From: Aplectana chamaeleonis
Lineage: Eukaryota > Nematoda > Chromadorea > Rhabditida > Cosmocercidae
Direction of reading: 5' to 3'
Assembly (NCBI GenBank): GCA_029168955.1
Contig: JAPDOI010000038.1
Coordinates: 1,267,001 to 1,331,000 of the forward strand
Length of the DNA: 64,000 nucleotides
In this document: in pieces, positions 1 through 11,087 of the stretch
Position numbering within the stretch: the first letter of the stretch is position 1
How the letters are laid out: each line of letters opens with the position of its first letter
Notes under the pieces: generated by a model
The model's database searches: none
The model's input: only the letters and a program-made list of their open reading frames with translations
Told to the model about the DNA's origin: nothing
Position numbers and translations under genes: made by a program

Positions 1-227
1 CGCGTACGCTGCGCCTCCTTCTCCCCATACTTTCTCACTGTCTCTAACCTCGCTCCGCACAAGCGCTCGAGGGAACAGAGTAAATCTGGCTCGGAACCGG
101 GGGATACATACAGCACTGGACAAGAATATATGGCATTCGCATTTTCCCGAATACTGCATCTCGACAAATCTCGGCCTTATTTTATCAAAATTCTATGAAC
201 TTCAATATCAACCATTAAACCGGGATC

Positions 228-345
228 ATACTTGCAGCTAATAGCGACAGCGACAGTGCATTCTGAGCATATCGATTTTCGGTCGATACTCATGGTAAAC
301 AGTTAGCCGCGTCGCTCGTCACAGGGAGTATAATCTGAGTCTGAA
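228..345. repeat. Short palindromic repeat, copy 1 of 3
   Basis: The left end reads GGATCATACTTGC followed by GCGACAG. The right end reads CGTCGCTCGTCACAGGGAGTATAATC, a rough inverse, with TCGATTTTCGGTCGATA in the middle. Related copies lie at about 18,835-18,960 and 47,420-47,555. This looks like a non-coding MITE-type element; no ORF is present. Confidence 0.5.
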
Positions 346-540
346 ACATAACTAGCGCTCACTTACACTTTCATTTTGAATGCACAGTTCCTTGAATATA
401 TAATTTAATAACAATCTCGCGTTAATAACTGAAATTAAGGTTATTCCCTCAAAAGATGGCTATTTTTTTTTCAAACCCTTAGAACTTTTCTGTCATCAAA
501 AGACCTCTTGAAGCCGCTGTATATACCGCAGGTAGGATTT

Positions 541-975
541 GTCGAGAAAGCGCACAAGGACGCCTTTTTTCGTCTTTTTCGTCCCCTTTGTCGCTTCAAA
601 CTCAATTTCGCACGAGGCTATGGTGATATTGATGATCCTGACCCAGTGTTCTACCCGATGGTAGAACCTTTGTTAGAGTTCCGTTGAGATGAAAAAGCTT
701 GGCAATCAAGAGAGGTCTCAAATTACGGTACCGCGAAGTAGGGACATAGATTAGAAATGCGCCATCTTCGCCACGGTACCGTAATTAGAAACCTGGCTGA
801 CTGCCAAACTTCTTTAGCTCTCATCTTAACCCCTACAAAGGCTATATCATTGGGTAGCACTCAACGCCAGGATCATGAATATCACCAAAGTTTCGCTCAC
901 AGTTGAGCTTGCAGCGAGTTATTCAAGAGCGACGAAAAAGGCGCAAAAACGCGAATTCGCACGCTTTCTGACCTA
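541..975. repeat. Long palindrome (foldback MITE) centred near 754
   Basis: The two arms, about 541-735 and 773-975, are inverted copies. Matching blocks include GGTGATATT(G/C)ATGATCCTG, the CCTTTGT...GTT motif and the inner edge ATTACGGTACCG. The transcript could fold into a hairpin of about 190 bp. No coding capacity is seen. Confidence 0.7.
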
Positions 976-980
976 TTGTA

Positions 981-1613
981 CCAGAATGCTCAATTAGTTC
1001 TGTCGTTCGATAATAGAGGGCGTCGCTACTAGCCCAAATTTATTTGTTTTGTCGGTACACTCCTCAAATGAACGTATGTGAAGTTTCAATTGTATCTGTC
1101 AATTCATTCTTTGTTTACAAGCCATTTAGTGTTGCCTCTGTCTCAGCAATGGAACAAAATTGAATATCGTGCGGTGATAAAATTCTTATTTTTGGAAGGT
1201 GTAGCACCAAAAAAAATTCGCGAGCGAATGTTAAAAGTGTATAGTGATTGTTCACCTACAATTAGAACAGTAGAAAGATGAGCTGCTGAATTGAAACGTG
1301 GTCGTACAAGCCTTGAAGACGATCCACGTGAAGGACGTCCAAAAAGCGCATCAACACCGCTAACAATGGAACAAAAACACATTCGAATGCGACTTTCTCA
1401 GCAACATTTGGAGCGTTTTGAAAAGGATAAAGTGGATTTTGTGCGTCGATTCATCACTATGGATGAGACTTGGATTTTTTTTTGGATTTTTTTTTTCGGT
1501 TTTTTTTTCAAGTGTATTAATGTTCAGGGAGATTATACTGAATAATAAAGTGTATATCGAATCATAAAATTAATTTTTTTTCTCAAAGAACGACAAAACT
1601 CATTGAATAACCT
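981..1613 (+). mobile_element. Degenerate mariner element with internal deletion
   Basis: The imperfect terminal inverted repeats are about 28 bp: CCAGAATGCTCAATTAGTTC at the left, and CCAGGTTATTCAATGAGTTT as the complement of the right end. The element is about 630 bp, half of a normal mariner of about 1.3 kb. It retains the transposase N-terminus and the first catalytic block but lacks the C-terminal half. It sits inside a larger foldback element. Confidence 0.82.
1078..1545 (+). pseudogene. Mariner transposase remnant
   Basis: The first part, ending near 1281, reads KIEYRAVIKFLFLEGVAPKK and RERMLKVYSD, the mariner N-terminal helix-turn-helix region. After an in-frame stop at the expected W codon (TGA), the next part reads EFKRGRTSLEDDPREGRPK, the mariner linker. 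It then jumps to FVRRFITMDETWI, which carries the first catalytic Asp (mariner TMDETW block). The region between and everything after that motif are deleted, so no active enzyme is possible. Intact mariner transposases are about 340-350 residues. Confidence 0.85.
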
Positions 1614-1875
1614 GGCACACTGGCTTTTAGAGGTCTCTTAATGACATAGTGTTTTATAGCCACGCCTTAAGGAAACAACCTTAATTTCAATTATTAACGT
1701 GATATTGTTATCAAGTTATGTATTTAAAGAACTGTGCATTCAAAATTCAATTTTGAGTGTGTGTTAGATACGTTTTATCACTTGCTATAACTTATTGAAG
1801 TTTTATCGAGTTGTGCTGAGATTAGACCGAAATACGTCGAGGAACAGTACATATTCGCGACAATATAGTTGACTG

Positions 1876-2092
1876 CAATGTTAAAAGGACATGGTGCGGT
1901 TGCGGACTCGCACTAAATCACGGTAGAATCTGGCACTTTGCCAGATTTCGTCATCGATCGGCGCCAACCGGAGCCTCTCTGTTTACGAGAATATCAGCTG
2001 TGGCGCCGATCGATGACGAAATCTGGCAAAGTGCCAGATTCTACCGTAGTTTTAGTGCGAGTCCGCAACCGCACCATGTCCTTTTAACATTG
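1876..2092. repeat. Near-perfect 217-bp palindrome
   Basis: The left arm starts CAATGTTAAAAGGACATGG and the right arm ends CCATGTCCTTTTAACATTG. The arms of about 91 bp match almost completely, differing by a few bases around the ATCACGG/ACTACGG position, and flank a spacer of about 35 bp. Such high arm identity suggests a recent insertion or ongoing arm conversion. Confidence 0.85.
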
Positions 2093-3005
2093 AGGTAAAC
2101 TGTATGAACTATAAAAATTTTGTGCAGTATTGTATATAAACAAATTTGGAATTCAAACAGAACACATGATTTGTTCAATGGGTGAAAACGACTGCAGCCG
2201 AGTAACTGACTAAGAACTGTGGGAATTTCTGGAACGGGAGCGACGGGGGGAAGGGATTTCACTCCACAGAGCCCATGGCAGAGTCTGTCTACCCCCATAA
2301 ACAAACACCACCACCACAGCAGTATGATGAGGATTAAGAGTCTATTCCAACACAAAAACCCAGCAACACTCAACTAACGACACTTTCTGGATTTTCTGGG
2401 ACAGCACTGATAACCCTGATTGGAATGCAAAAGAAGAAGGCGGACAGCAGCCGTCCTGAAATTATAAGTGCCCGAACGAGACGGCACTTAAACACCATCC
2501 GGGGCATAAAACGCTCGCCTACAATCTATATATGCATGTTTGGAGATTCACTAACCATTTCACAAAACACATATGTGACAAATACGTGCGCGTGATATGC
2601 ATAAATCGACGAAACGGTAGCGAAAGAGGAAACAAAAGCGGCTCGGTGGAAAAAGCAGAGCCCGAAGTCAATTGTTTCCCTGTTCTCCCCCTGGGGAGCG
2701 CTTGACTTCGAGACCCTATTTCTCTCGTCACTGACCAGCTGTTTCTAAATCTAGGGCACATTCGTGTAGAGATTTCAAGATTCTCGACAAATCGTCTCGG
2801 AAAGTAAAAAACTGAGAAATATGGGGGGATGGACGTTTCTGCTAGGGACAAGCCGTCTAGGAAAGTTATAGAATTGGAACTGAGAAAAATTACAAAAAAA
2901 AATAAAACAGAAAAATACAAAAATATCCGGCCCCTAGAATTCTTGCAGAAGTTGCCACCTAGGGGGAACGTTGAAATTGCCGACATTTATCAAAAATGTT
3001 CGGTC
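2093..3005. other. Unassigned interval
   Basis: I see no gene or clear repeat. Open frames on the minus strand here have no recognisable domain or splice context. Confidence 0.4.
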
Positions 3006-3149
3006 ACTAAAAAGTCGTTTATACTTACACCGCCGAGCGGCGCGGCGAGAAGAAATCCTCTAATACTGATCACGCAGGGCAGCACAGTCAATATTGTAGG
3101 ATTATACTCCGCCGCGCCGCTAGTCGGCTGGAGTATAAAAGACCCCTAA
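3006..3149. mobile_element. GC-rich MITE, GTTTATACT family, copy 1
   Basis: The termini are inverted: GTCGTTTATACTTACACC at the left and GGAGTATAAAAGACCCCTAA at the right. Inside is a palindromic CCGAGCGGCGCGGC / GCCGCGCCGCTAGTCGG and a central TGATCACGC. Other copies lie at 53.5, 53.84-54.11 and 55.83-56.09 kb. Confidence 0.7.
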
Positions 3150-3371
3150 GGATGACGTCTGGACGACTCAACGAAAAAGTCTGGAAACCACATTAATTTA
3201 GTCCGTTAATTGTAGTGGAATTAAGGCGCTGAATGATATGGGACCTCTGAAGATTCATTGATTTTTGCTGCGTTCGGGTAATGTTTCTGAAACTCTTAAC
3301 GAAATTCAAAATTGACGTGTTAACTCATTAACGGGTTAACGCGATTTTTATCGAAAATTGAGGATTTAAGG

Positions 3372-3692
3372 GGTCCGCAGAGTTGGAGTCGCGGCACTGC
3401 TCGCAGCGACGAACAGCACTGGGTGATGCAATATCGATTACATTGGGCGACGATGGCGACCGACGCGGCGTGAAGGGCGACGAGGGGCACCGCAGAGTAT
3501 ATTGACACCACGACAGCACGAAAGTCGCGGCATTACTCGCAGCGACGAGCAGCAAGGGCGACGGATAGGAACCGCAGTGTTTTGATTCCGTTGGCGGCAA
3601 CCGACGCCGCGACGATAATGTTTCGAAACATTTTTGTCGCCGCGTCAAGGCTGACGCTCGGCGACCACTCGCCGGTCTCTGCAAGTCTGAAG
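3372..3692 (+). repeat. Dispersed GC-rich repeat, copy 1 of 2
   Basis: It shares ordered blocks with 21,430-21,690 in the same orientation. These include GACGCGGCGTGAAG, GCAACCGACGCCGCGACGATAA and AAGGCTGACGCTCGGC followed by ACCACTCGCCG. It is non-coding and contains repeated GCAGCGACGA(G/A)CAGC motifs. Confidence 0.65.
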
Positions 3693-3703
3693 ACCCCTTC
3701 ACG

Positions 3704-4342
3704 CTTAAAGGGATCGTACGCGCAGGCAACCTTATATTATGTTTCCATGTTTTTGTGTAGCTTGGCCTCTCTAGTGAACGAAAATGTCGAAAGGGCCCAT
3801 TAAAAACCTTAATTTGTAAAGAAAAGTAAATTGGAACACATTGCAAATACGCATTTGATTTTCGCGCCAAAATGGTTTTTGATCTTTTTTCTGCATTTGG
3901 AGGCCTCGTCATTGCAATTTTCGAAGTTTTTTCTGCATGTGGAGCTTGCGCCATAACTGTTTTTCATGTCGTTCGGCGGTCGTAGACTCTGTTTCATTCC
4001 AAGTGAACTCATGTTTTCGGTTATCACAGCGCGCAGCGGTGGCTTTTTTTCGAAACCTCTTTATCACCAGTTATATTTCACCGATGCCCACCGCTCCGCT
4101 GCTGGTGATAATCGAAATCAACCGGTCACTAGGGATGTACCAGAGCTTATCAACATTCTATGAAAAAGTGCTCGATGACTGGTCAAAACTGATGGCGGAT
4201 CCTCATCTTTAACCTCTTCCAACCTCATAACCCTACGTTTTTGAAGGGCCGAAGCTCACCGGTATGGTGCACCGGGCTCAGTCAGGAAACTGGAAAAAAA
4301 AAAAAAATAGAAATTGGTTTTCAGCGCGAACGATGCCTTTAA
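3704..4342. mobile_element. TIR element, TTAAAGGCATCGTACGCGC family
   Basis: The left terminus TTAAAGGGATCGTACGCGC and right terminus GCGCGAACGATGCCTTTAA are inverted. The same terminus recurs at 15,153 and at both ends of the foldback 44,971-45,428. No transposase ORF is present. Confidence 0.55.
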
Positions 4343-5287
4343 CGAAAAATTTATTCTCCATAACCGCACACCCCTGTTATGTCGCATCATAAGACGGTTA
4401 GCTGTCAGGGTCCAAAGAATTGCTGCTTAAAAAATAAATTCTGGGGAGGACCGCGAAAATTTTTACCTAGAAATAAAAACTTTGAGGGCGAATTGTAATT
4501 TTCTTTTGATTTTTTTGGCCACCCATGACGAGGGGTCGCAAGGTCAGTAGGGTTAGGATCAAGCAGTTATAGTCGCGGGGGACAAAGGAAGGAACCTTTG
4601 AAAATCCAAAAATTTGAAGATTGAGGAGACTTAAAGATCTTAGGTGTAAATGAAAAAAGGGTGCTGTTTTAACTACCAGAAAAACGTCTTAGAGAGCTAG
4701 AAAAGTTGAAGAACTCGCAAACATTACAGAGAGAAATCAAGAACGAAAACTACACGAAACCTTCTCATTCTACCGAGAAGCGCAAAAACGGTCGGAATTT
4801 TCCCAAATTTCTGGTCTTTTGGTCACGAGGTGACGAGAGCGAAGCTCTGGGCATTGAGAAAAATGTTTAGAAACTCAAATCTCGGATAAAGCTGAGGAGA
4901 TAGTCTAAATGACCAGAACACGCAAGGCATGGAAACAAAATTCCACAAGATTACCTCCTCAATACGAATATTGTCTTGCATCCACTTCCCCTTGCCCACC
5001 ATCTCATTTTCAAAACGCAATTTTGACACAATGCAGCCGAAACCCAGCAATAGGGGCAAAAAAATCTTATTAGCAGCGAGACAAATGGAAAAACTGATTC
5101 CCCAGTGCATCCGACAAGTGCAAGGGAATTCCTAGCATAGGGTCAGAACGGCTATGCACTTCCAGGACAACTGCGTGTCATCGCTACCAGCAAAAAAACA
5201 TTTTCTTTGGATAAAGGTGCTCGGTGTTCATCAAATTCTCTCTTATATTGTTTTCATTCTCGAACGGCTGTCTTCTACAGCGTAATG
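4343..5287. other. Unassigned interval
   Basis: No domain, splice-supported exon or clear repeat is recognised. The overlapping ORFs on both strands near 4,823-5,135 are mutual shadows without family similarity. Confidence 0.4.
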
Positions 5288-5303
5288 AATTATTATTATT
5301 ATT

Positions 5304-5365
<62 letters not shown>

Positions 5366-5375
5366 TATTATTATC
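5288..5375. repeat. (ATT)n microsatellite
   Basis: This is an almost pure ATT trinucleotide run with a few interruptions (TTTTG, ACTATC). It is the same motif as the larger array at 63.13-63.45 kb on the opposite strand. Confidence 0.95.
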
Positions 5376-5633
5376 CCAGAAGGATAGGAGGCTTAGTTGA
5401 CTGCGAAGCGGTGGATCGAACTCGATGGGTGTGTGGCGACAGCAGCGCCGCCTGCCCCTGCGCTTACATATCAATAAGGAACAACATAAAAATCTAAAAG
5501 TTCCAACCCAGTCGCCAAACAACTCTCCTTATATGGGAAGTGTAGAAATACCCCGGCTTGGTATTCAAACTACGAGGCGGCACGGAAAAATGGGCGTGGC
5601 GAAGTGCGACACCATAGAGCAACCCAAACCCCT

Positions 5634-7445
5634 GTTGCGATCAGGGATGTGCGGAAAAATTATTTTTGGAAACAGAAAACAGAAAACAGAAAATCTAGTG
5701 TGACAGAAAACAGAAAACAGAAAAAAATCTCCAAAAATGGGCAGAAAACAGAAAACAGAAAACAGAAAATTTTAAAAAATCAATAAACCATGTTCAGCGT
5801 ACACTAAACGAAATTTTTCAAAACATTATTGAGCTTTTTCTTACATTTTTTGAGTGAACTATGCTTCTTTCACTGAATTTTCAAAACCTTGCAGTTGGCC
5901 AGAGCAAAAAGTAGAGACGCTCAAGAATTGCATATTATGAGTGCGATGAGGTGACAAATGTTCATCAAACCTTCCTTTTCCCAGACAATAAAAGCTCGAT
6001 TGTTTATTAGAAGCTCAATACACATGTCTGTACAAGGAGTACGCATTGAAGTCTTAGCGAGCTTTCCGTTCCTGAGTGTACATATTTTGACACTTATTGC
6101 GGGATAACTGCTGATTTGAACACTGTACTACTCCTCAGAGCTGATAGTCACGCCCGTACCACCTGTGCCGTTAGAGTATAAATGACCTGAGGCGCCGTTC
6201 GCTTCACCGTTGAGAGCCTCTCGTACCTCTGTGGCAGAATTATCATCTGCCTCATGGGCTCACCATCAATTTTTTGGCGCTTCATTTGCACTGAATTCTA
6301 TGCCATCTGCGTTGCAGTGAATTAAAACACGTCATGGTACAGTTTGGGCCAACGTTACCCGTCCATCAAAGCGGGTACGTTGGGGAGCGGGTATTCGTAG
6401 AGGCTTGACTCTGAGAGAAATTGCCGCTGCGGCTCCGCGATAGTGCCGCTTTGGCGCGTGCAGGCAACAAAGCGGCACTATCGCGGAGCCGCGGCGGCAC
6501 TACCGCGGAGCTATAGCAGGGACCCGACAGCACCACTTTGGCTCCGCGATAACGCCGCAGCGGCTTTGGGAGAGTGTCTGCTATGAAGTGATTTAAGAAT
6601 TATAAGACAACTAGAGGGGGTCTAAGTGTAAGAACAAAAATTCGCACCTGCGGTCGTTACGTCCTTTGTCTGATAAGGACAGAGGTTACCGCCGCTTTTG
6701 CGCACAAGGAAACACGGAATGTACCTCAAACTTGGGTATGTTGAATCGGCGAGAATTTCTTTTTACCACACAGGACAGTGCATCGAACTCCACGCGAGTT
6801 CGCTGCTGCATCCTCGCGGAGCCTAACGTTCTAACGCGGAGCTGCTGCGGTACTATCGCCGCGATGTCGAGGCTCAAGGCACGGTAGCAGAATCGTCTGA
6901 TCACGGAGCCGCTGCGGCACTATCGCGGAACTATCGCGGCACAGTCGAGGATCGCGGTACTTTGCCGGCACTGACGCGGCACATTTTTTTAGAGGAATGG
7001 GTTTCGTGCTTATTTAGTGGGTTGCGGGGGCCAGCCGACTAACCCTTTGAGTGCCTTCATCTCCCTACAAAAATTTGTTCCAAATTGAAGGATCCTGGAG
7101 GGTTGGTTGGTTCGGTTCACCTCGGCGAGGATCGACCCCGACCGTGTACAGCGAACAGCAACGTTTCCTCCCACAACGCCACACATGCCCTAATGGATAA
7201 CCACTACAGAGAGATAAAAGTGTCTAGCGTGGTACAACTACAGAGAGCCTGGGTGAAGTACATCCTCACCCTTTTGACTTAGCTTTGAAAAATCCAAAAA
7301 AAACAGTCCTGCTGCAAATCGCGGTACACGTTTTTTTTCTATTTTCTGTCCATTTTTGCCTATTTTTACAGAAAACAGAAAACAGAAAAAAATGGCCAAA
7401 AAGGGGCAGAAAACAGAAAATTCCGCACATCCCTGGTTGCGATAG
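5634..7445. mobile_element. Candidate TIR element with GAAAACA-rich ends
   Basis: The left end GTTGCGATCAGGGATGTGCG mirrors the right end CGCACATCCCTGGTTGCGAT. Next to each end lies a run of CAGAAAACAGAAAACAG, at about 5,680-5,770 and 7,368-7,415. The interior carries the dispersed repeat 6,405-6,985. A related end block (CGGAAAAATGGGCGTGGCG plus AAGTGCGA) also occurs, inverted, at about 55.15 kb. Confidence 0.45.
6405..6985 (+). repeat. Dispersed 0.58-kb repeat, copy 1 of 2
   Basis: It is collinear with 42,083-42,655 in the same orientation over its whole length. Shared blocks include GAAATTGCCGCTGCGGCTCC, CGCACCTGCGGTCGT, CACACAGGA(C/T)AGTGCATCG and TTTG/CCCGGCACTGACGCGGC. The start is itself a hairpin of CGGCTCCGCGATAGTGCCGC and its complement. 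Non-coding. Confidence 0.85.
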
Positions 7446-7922
7446 CACCCATCATTGCAACCTGATGCAACTCGCTTTTCACCCACATAATCAATAGCAA
7501 TCCTCCGTGAGAAGTTCAAGTCTGTAACTTGAGTAGATATTTGCTTACTCAGCACTAAACATCTTCTCGCCTTCTCCCACGCTGCTACCAAAAAACAGCA
7601 ATGTAATCTATATTGATTGCACATTCCAGTCACACCCATAACATTTGTCAACTTCAAAAAAAGCTGGGTCTAATCAATGAGTAATGATGTTACAAACAGA
7701 ACATATGTGCGTTCAGTTTCAAACAAGTACAGTACTTATTTAGGCTAGTTGTATTTCATTCATTCTGATGGATCGATAGGAGAGCCGGACACACTACCCG
7801 TGGGAAAACGCGCTCGCTGTCCTGCACACTCCGCCTCTGCTCACACTCCCTCACCATCGCGCGTTATCGACACAAGAGTCACGGCCGGACATTTTGCCAC
7901 ATTTTGAGAATTCGCCGCGTTA

Positions 7923-8798
7923 GAACAGATTGGTTGAAAAGTATTGAAAGCAAAAATGAAAGAATGTGAACTTTTAAATGAAATTAGTTTTTTTATTCAA
8001 TATGATCTCCCCCAGTTTCGATACACTTATTCCAATGATCCGGCAATAACTTTATACCATCTCTGCAATGATTTTCTGGAAGCTCTGCAAAATACTATTC
8101 CACGACTGAAATAGCTTCTTCATTCGATGAAAAACGCTTTCCACGGAGGAACTGTTTCAAGTTTCTGGAGAGGTGGATGTTCAAGCAATTCGTACTGTAC
8201 ATAGTTCATTCAATTTAGCCATCGTCACAGCACTTGTGTGAACACGTGCATTAACGAATGCGGCGCTAACATTCCAAACAGCTTGTTCATACGTAATTCT
8301 AAATGTATAATATGGAGTACTCGTTCGTCTGAGAGGCCCATGGTCATAGCGATTTCAAGCCTAGTCAAACATGGATCTTCACTAAAAATATTATGTACTT
8401 GCTCAATGATTTCTGGTGTTGTTGCAGTTTTTGGTCCACTCTTAGTTCATTTTTTACGCTTCTACAACCACGTTTGAACTCTAAAACTCATCGATGTCCA
8501 GTTGGAAACAAAGGAGCAGATTCTCTAAACACGCTCACCATTTTTGTATGAATTTATGTTGCTGATAAACCTTCCAAAATAAAGAATGCTATCAGTGCAC
8601 GATACTCAGTTTTTCCATTGTTAAAAACACACCGACACTTTGAATTCAAATGGCTTGTAAACATTGAACGAATCGACAGATCGAAATAAAATTCTTTGTA
8701 TGTTCATATTAAAGATGAAATGTCAAAATAGCGTATGAATTTCAATTCCTCTACTGCTTAATAGGTGTCGCTTTTAGTACTTTTCTACCAACCTGTAT
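7923..8798 (-). mobile_element. Degenerate mariner element with TA target duplication
   Basis: The left end GAACAGATTGGTTGAAAAGT and the complement of the right end ATACAGGTTGGTAGAAAAGT are matching inverted repeats flanked by TA. The 876-bp interior encodes, on the minus strand, broken mariner pieces. The best is the C-terminal block FLRGKRFSSNEEAISVVE followed by PENHCRDGIKLLPDHWNKC. Stops and frameshifts are frequent and the middle is shortened. Transposase runs antisense-to-plus, that is, sense to unc-43. Confidence 0.83.
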
Positions 8799-9795
8799 TA
8801 TTGCTGCACCCAGCTGGAGTGGTTTGGCATTGCTATCAACTAGATATTCATAACTAGAAATTCACTTGTCTCACCCACTGACGGACGATAGTGTGGCCAT
8901 TATGTAGCAAATTTTAGATTATTTGCAGACTAAAATTTGAGGCCCTTTTGAGGTGCTCTGCATTTGGAACTTAGCCAGCTGCGAGTGGTCGTGATCTTGC
9001 CCTGCACCGCTACAGTGATAGCCTTCAGGTCCAAAAGCTCCAAATGCCTGAGAAAAAAGACAAAGAGTGAACGGCAGTCAACTGAACGGCGTAAAGGTTC
9101 GTGGATGGCGTGCCTTCATGTCTTTTTCTTGATCAATTCTCGTTTTTGCTCCTGCGATTCAATAACGCATGATAGGTCTACCTTCCTTACTGATGACTTC
9201 CAGACTAGCCCCAATTTTAATGTCTTTCTCATGACAAACACGTTACACTCTAATCTTGAATCACTAACATTGATTGTGTTACTCAGTCTAAGGACGCGGG
9301 AGAAACTTTGGTAAGTGAATAAAATTCAATTTGCACCCATGCCCTTTGTTTATGTGTAACCCCAATAATCTTTTCTGTTACGCCTAAATGCTGACGCGCT
9401 GACGAATACGGAATTCTGTCTATCGATCACAGGCGGGCACGACAGGCACCAGAATTGCCCTGGCACTTCAAGACTGTCCCTCAAGACCCGCCACTCAAGG
9501 TTGAAAAAGCAGAACGCTTGCTTTACAAACGCTCTGAAATCAAAACCTAGAGTCTTCGCATTCGCATTAGTCTGACTAATGGACAGAGCTGCGACGGTAG
9601 ATCGCCGCGCGCGATCAAAATCCCGCTGGCCGCGACAACGCCGCACGGCCAGCTGCAATCATCGCCCCTGGTGCATTCGCCGGAATAAAATTTGATACGC
9701 AAACCATACATAATCTGCGACGTGAAGAAAAAACGATGGTATCTACCATATTGCAGCTGCTCCAACACTCCAACAAAGGATGAATCTATACTTAC
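8799..9795. other. Unassigned interval
   Basis: Nothing recognisable. The minus-strand frame at 9,350-9,658 follows the candidate exon on the same strand but shows no family motif. Confidence 0.35.
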
Positions 9796-10126
9796 CCTGC
9801 TCATCAGACTCGTCCGACTTCGTCTCCGAACTGCCCGCGATCTGAACGTGAACAGCTGGTGGTGGTGTGAGCGGCTTCATAACGTCAAGGTGTCGCATCG
9901 GGGAGACACTGGCTCTTCGCGGCGTCGTATCCGCAGAGGCCACCAGCAGCTCCACTACAGGCACGAACATCTGGTCAAGTCCTGCTGGTGCAGAGCCTTT
10001 CCGCCTCTCCGTAGCCTGATCCTTGGCGCGTTTTCTTGACAAGGACGGCGATCTTCGACGCGTGATGAGATCCGTCAGTCCACCGATGACGTCGGTAAGA
10101 CGATATTGTCGCGAACCGGCCGCCAT
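9796..10126 (-). CDS. Candidate alternative first or linker exon of unc-43
   Basis: The minus strand has ATG in a favourable context (GGACATGGCGG), then 110 codons and a consensus donor (G|GTAAGT). The peptide begins MAAGSRQYRLTDVIGGLTDL, continues ITRRRSPSLSRKR, then has S/T/P-rich parts (PLTPPPAVHV) and ends SSETKSDESDEQ. The sequence is GC-rich and codon-like, unlike the surrounding repeats, and no stop interrupts it. It lies on the unc-43 strand about 15 kb downstream of the linker exon. It could be an internal first exon for a short isoform carrying linker plus hub, a far-downstream linker exon, or an exon of another gene. I do not recognise the family with certainty. Confidence 0.5.
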
Positions 10127-10589
10127 GTCCTGACACCACCACAATCAGTGTTAGTCGCCAGCGACGTTGTGAGAGTGCATTAACGACACCGTGACGAAGT
10201 CGACGTCGTCGTGGTCCAGATCAGCAGGGAACGATAATCGCCTTAACACAGGAGGTTTGACGACAATGAATGCGACAAAGACGAGTCAAACGCAAATCGA
10301 CGAAGGCTGATTGAAATGGACCATAAAAAGACGTGCGGCTTTCGATGATTCATGATCGATGTAGAACTGCAAACATGGTCACAGTGGTGAACTACAAACG
10401 TCAACACTACAATGTCCAATGCTTAGAACTCTACGCTACTTTATAGAAAATGCGTATGAATGACGTCGCCATAGCTCTCTTCAGAGTGATTGGACTGCGT
10501 CTTAGAGAGTATTTTTAGATTCCTCTCGGCGAAGAGAACTCAGTCATGCATAAAAAATCATATATCCAGGACGAGTGAAATCTACCGCC

Positions 10590-10810
10590 CTGCGAAAAAT
10601 GGTGAGGCAGTTGCGCCCTTCGCTTGGATGTACTCTAGCATCAATCAAGTCGCCGCCATCACCTGAGTATTCGTTGCTGATTGCTGCTATTCCTGGCGTC
10701 TCATGCCATTTCAGGACTAGTTATGCTCAGCAATAAATGCTCAGATGGCGGCGACCTATTGATGGATACTACATCAGGTTTTGGCTAGGACCGCAATCTC
10801 ACCACCACCT
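10590..10810. repeat. Foldback element
   Basis: The left part TCAATCAAGTCGCCGCCATC and the right part GATGGCGGCGACCTATTGAT are inverted. Flanking blocks on both sides also pair loosely (AATGGTGAGG / CCACCACC). No ORF. Confidence 0.65.
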
Positions 10811-11087
10811 TATTCAGGACGGTATGTATTTGGCCAAAAGTAGAACATTCGCAAAAAACAAACAAAAAACAGTGTGAAGATAAATGAGATTTAAAGAACA
10901 AAAAAGCTCATATGGTTCGACTGTAAACTAGGATTGGAAAAAAGGTTACAAAACTCAACAATTTCCTAACGAACTGAGTCCGTACAAAATGAAGTTTTGG
11001 CAATGGGTACTTTTCACGAAGAGATTCATTTCATGAGCGATATTGAAGCTGAGGTTCTCGAAAGTATTAGGTTGAAGCGAAAGTCTA

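Larger units (their letters stand above)
352..1766. mobile_element. Foldback element split by a palindrome and a mariner
   Basis: The left arm (about 352-520) and right arm (about 1618-1766) are imperfect inverted copies. Both contain TTTTGAATGCACAGTTC, GTTAATAA(C/T)TGAAATTAAGG and AGACCTCT in matching order on opposite strands. Between the arms sit the palindrome 541-975 and the mariner 981-1613, so this reads as a nested insertion history. No transposase of its own is visible. Confidence 0.6.
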
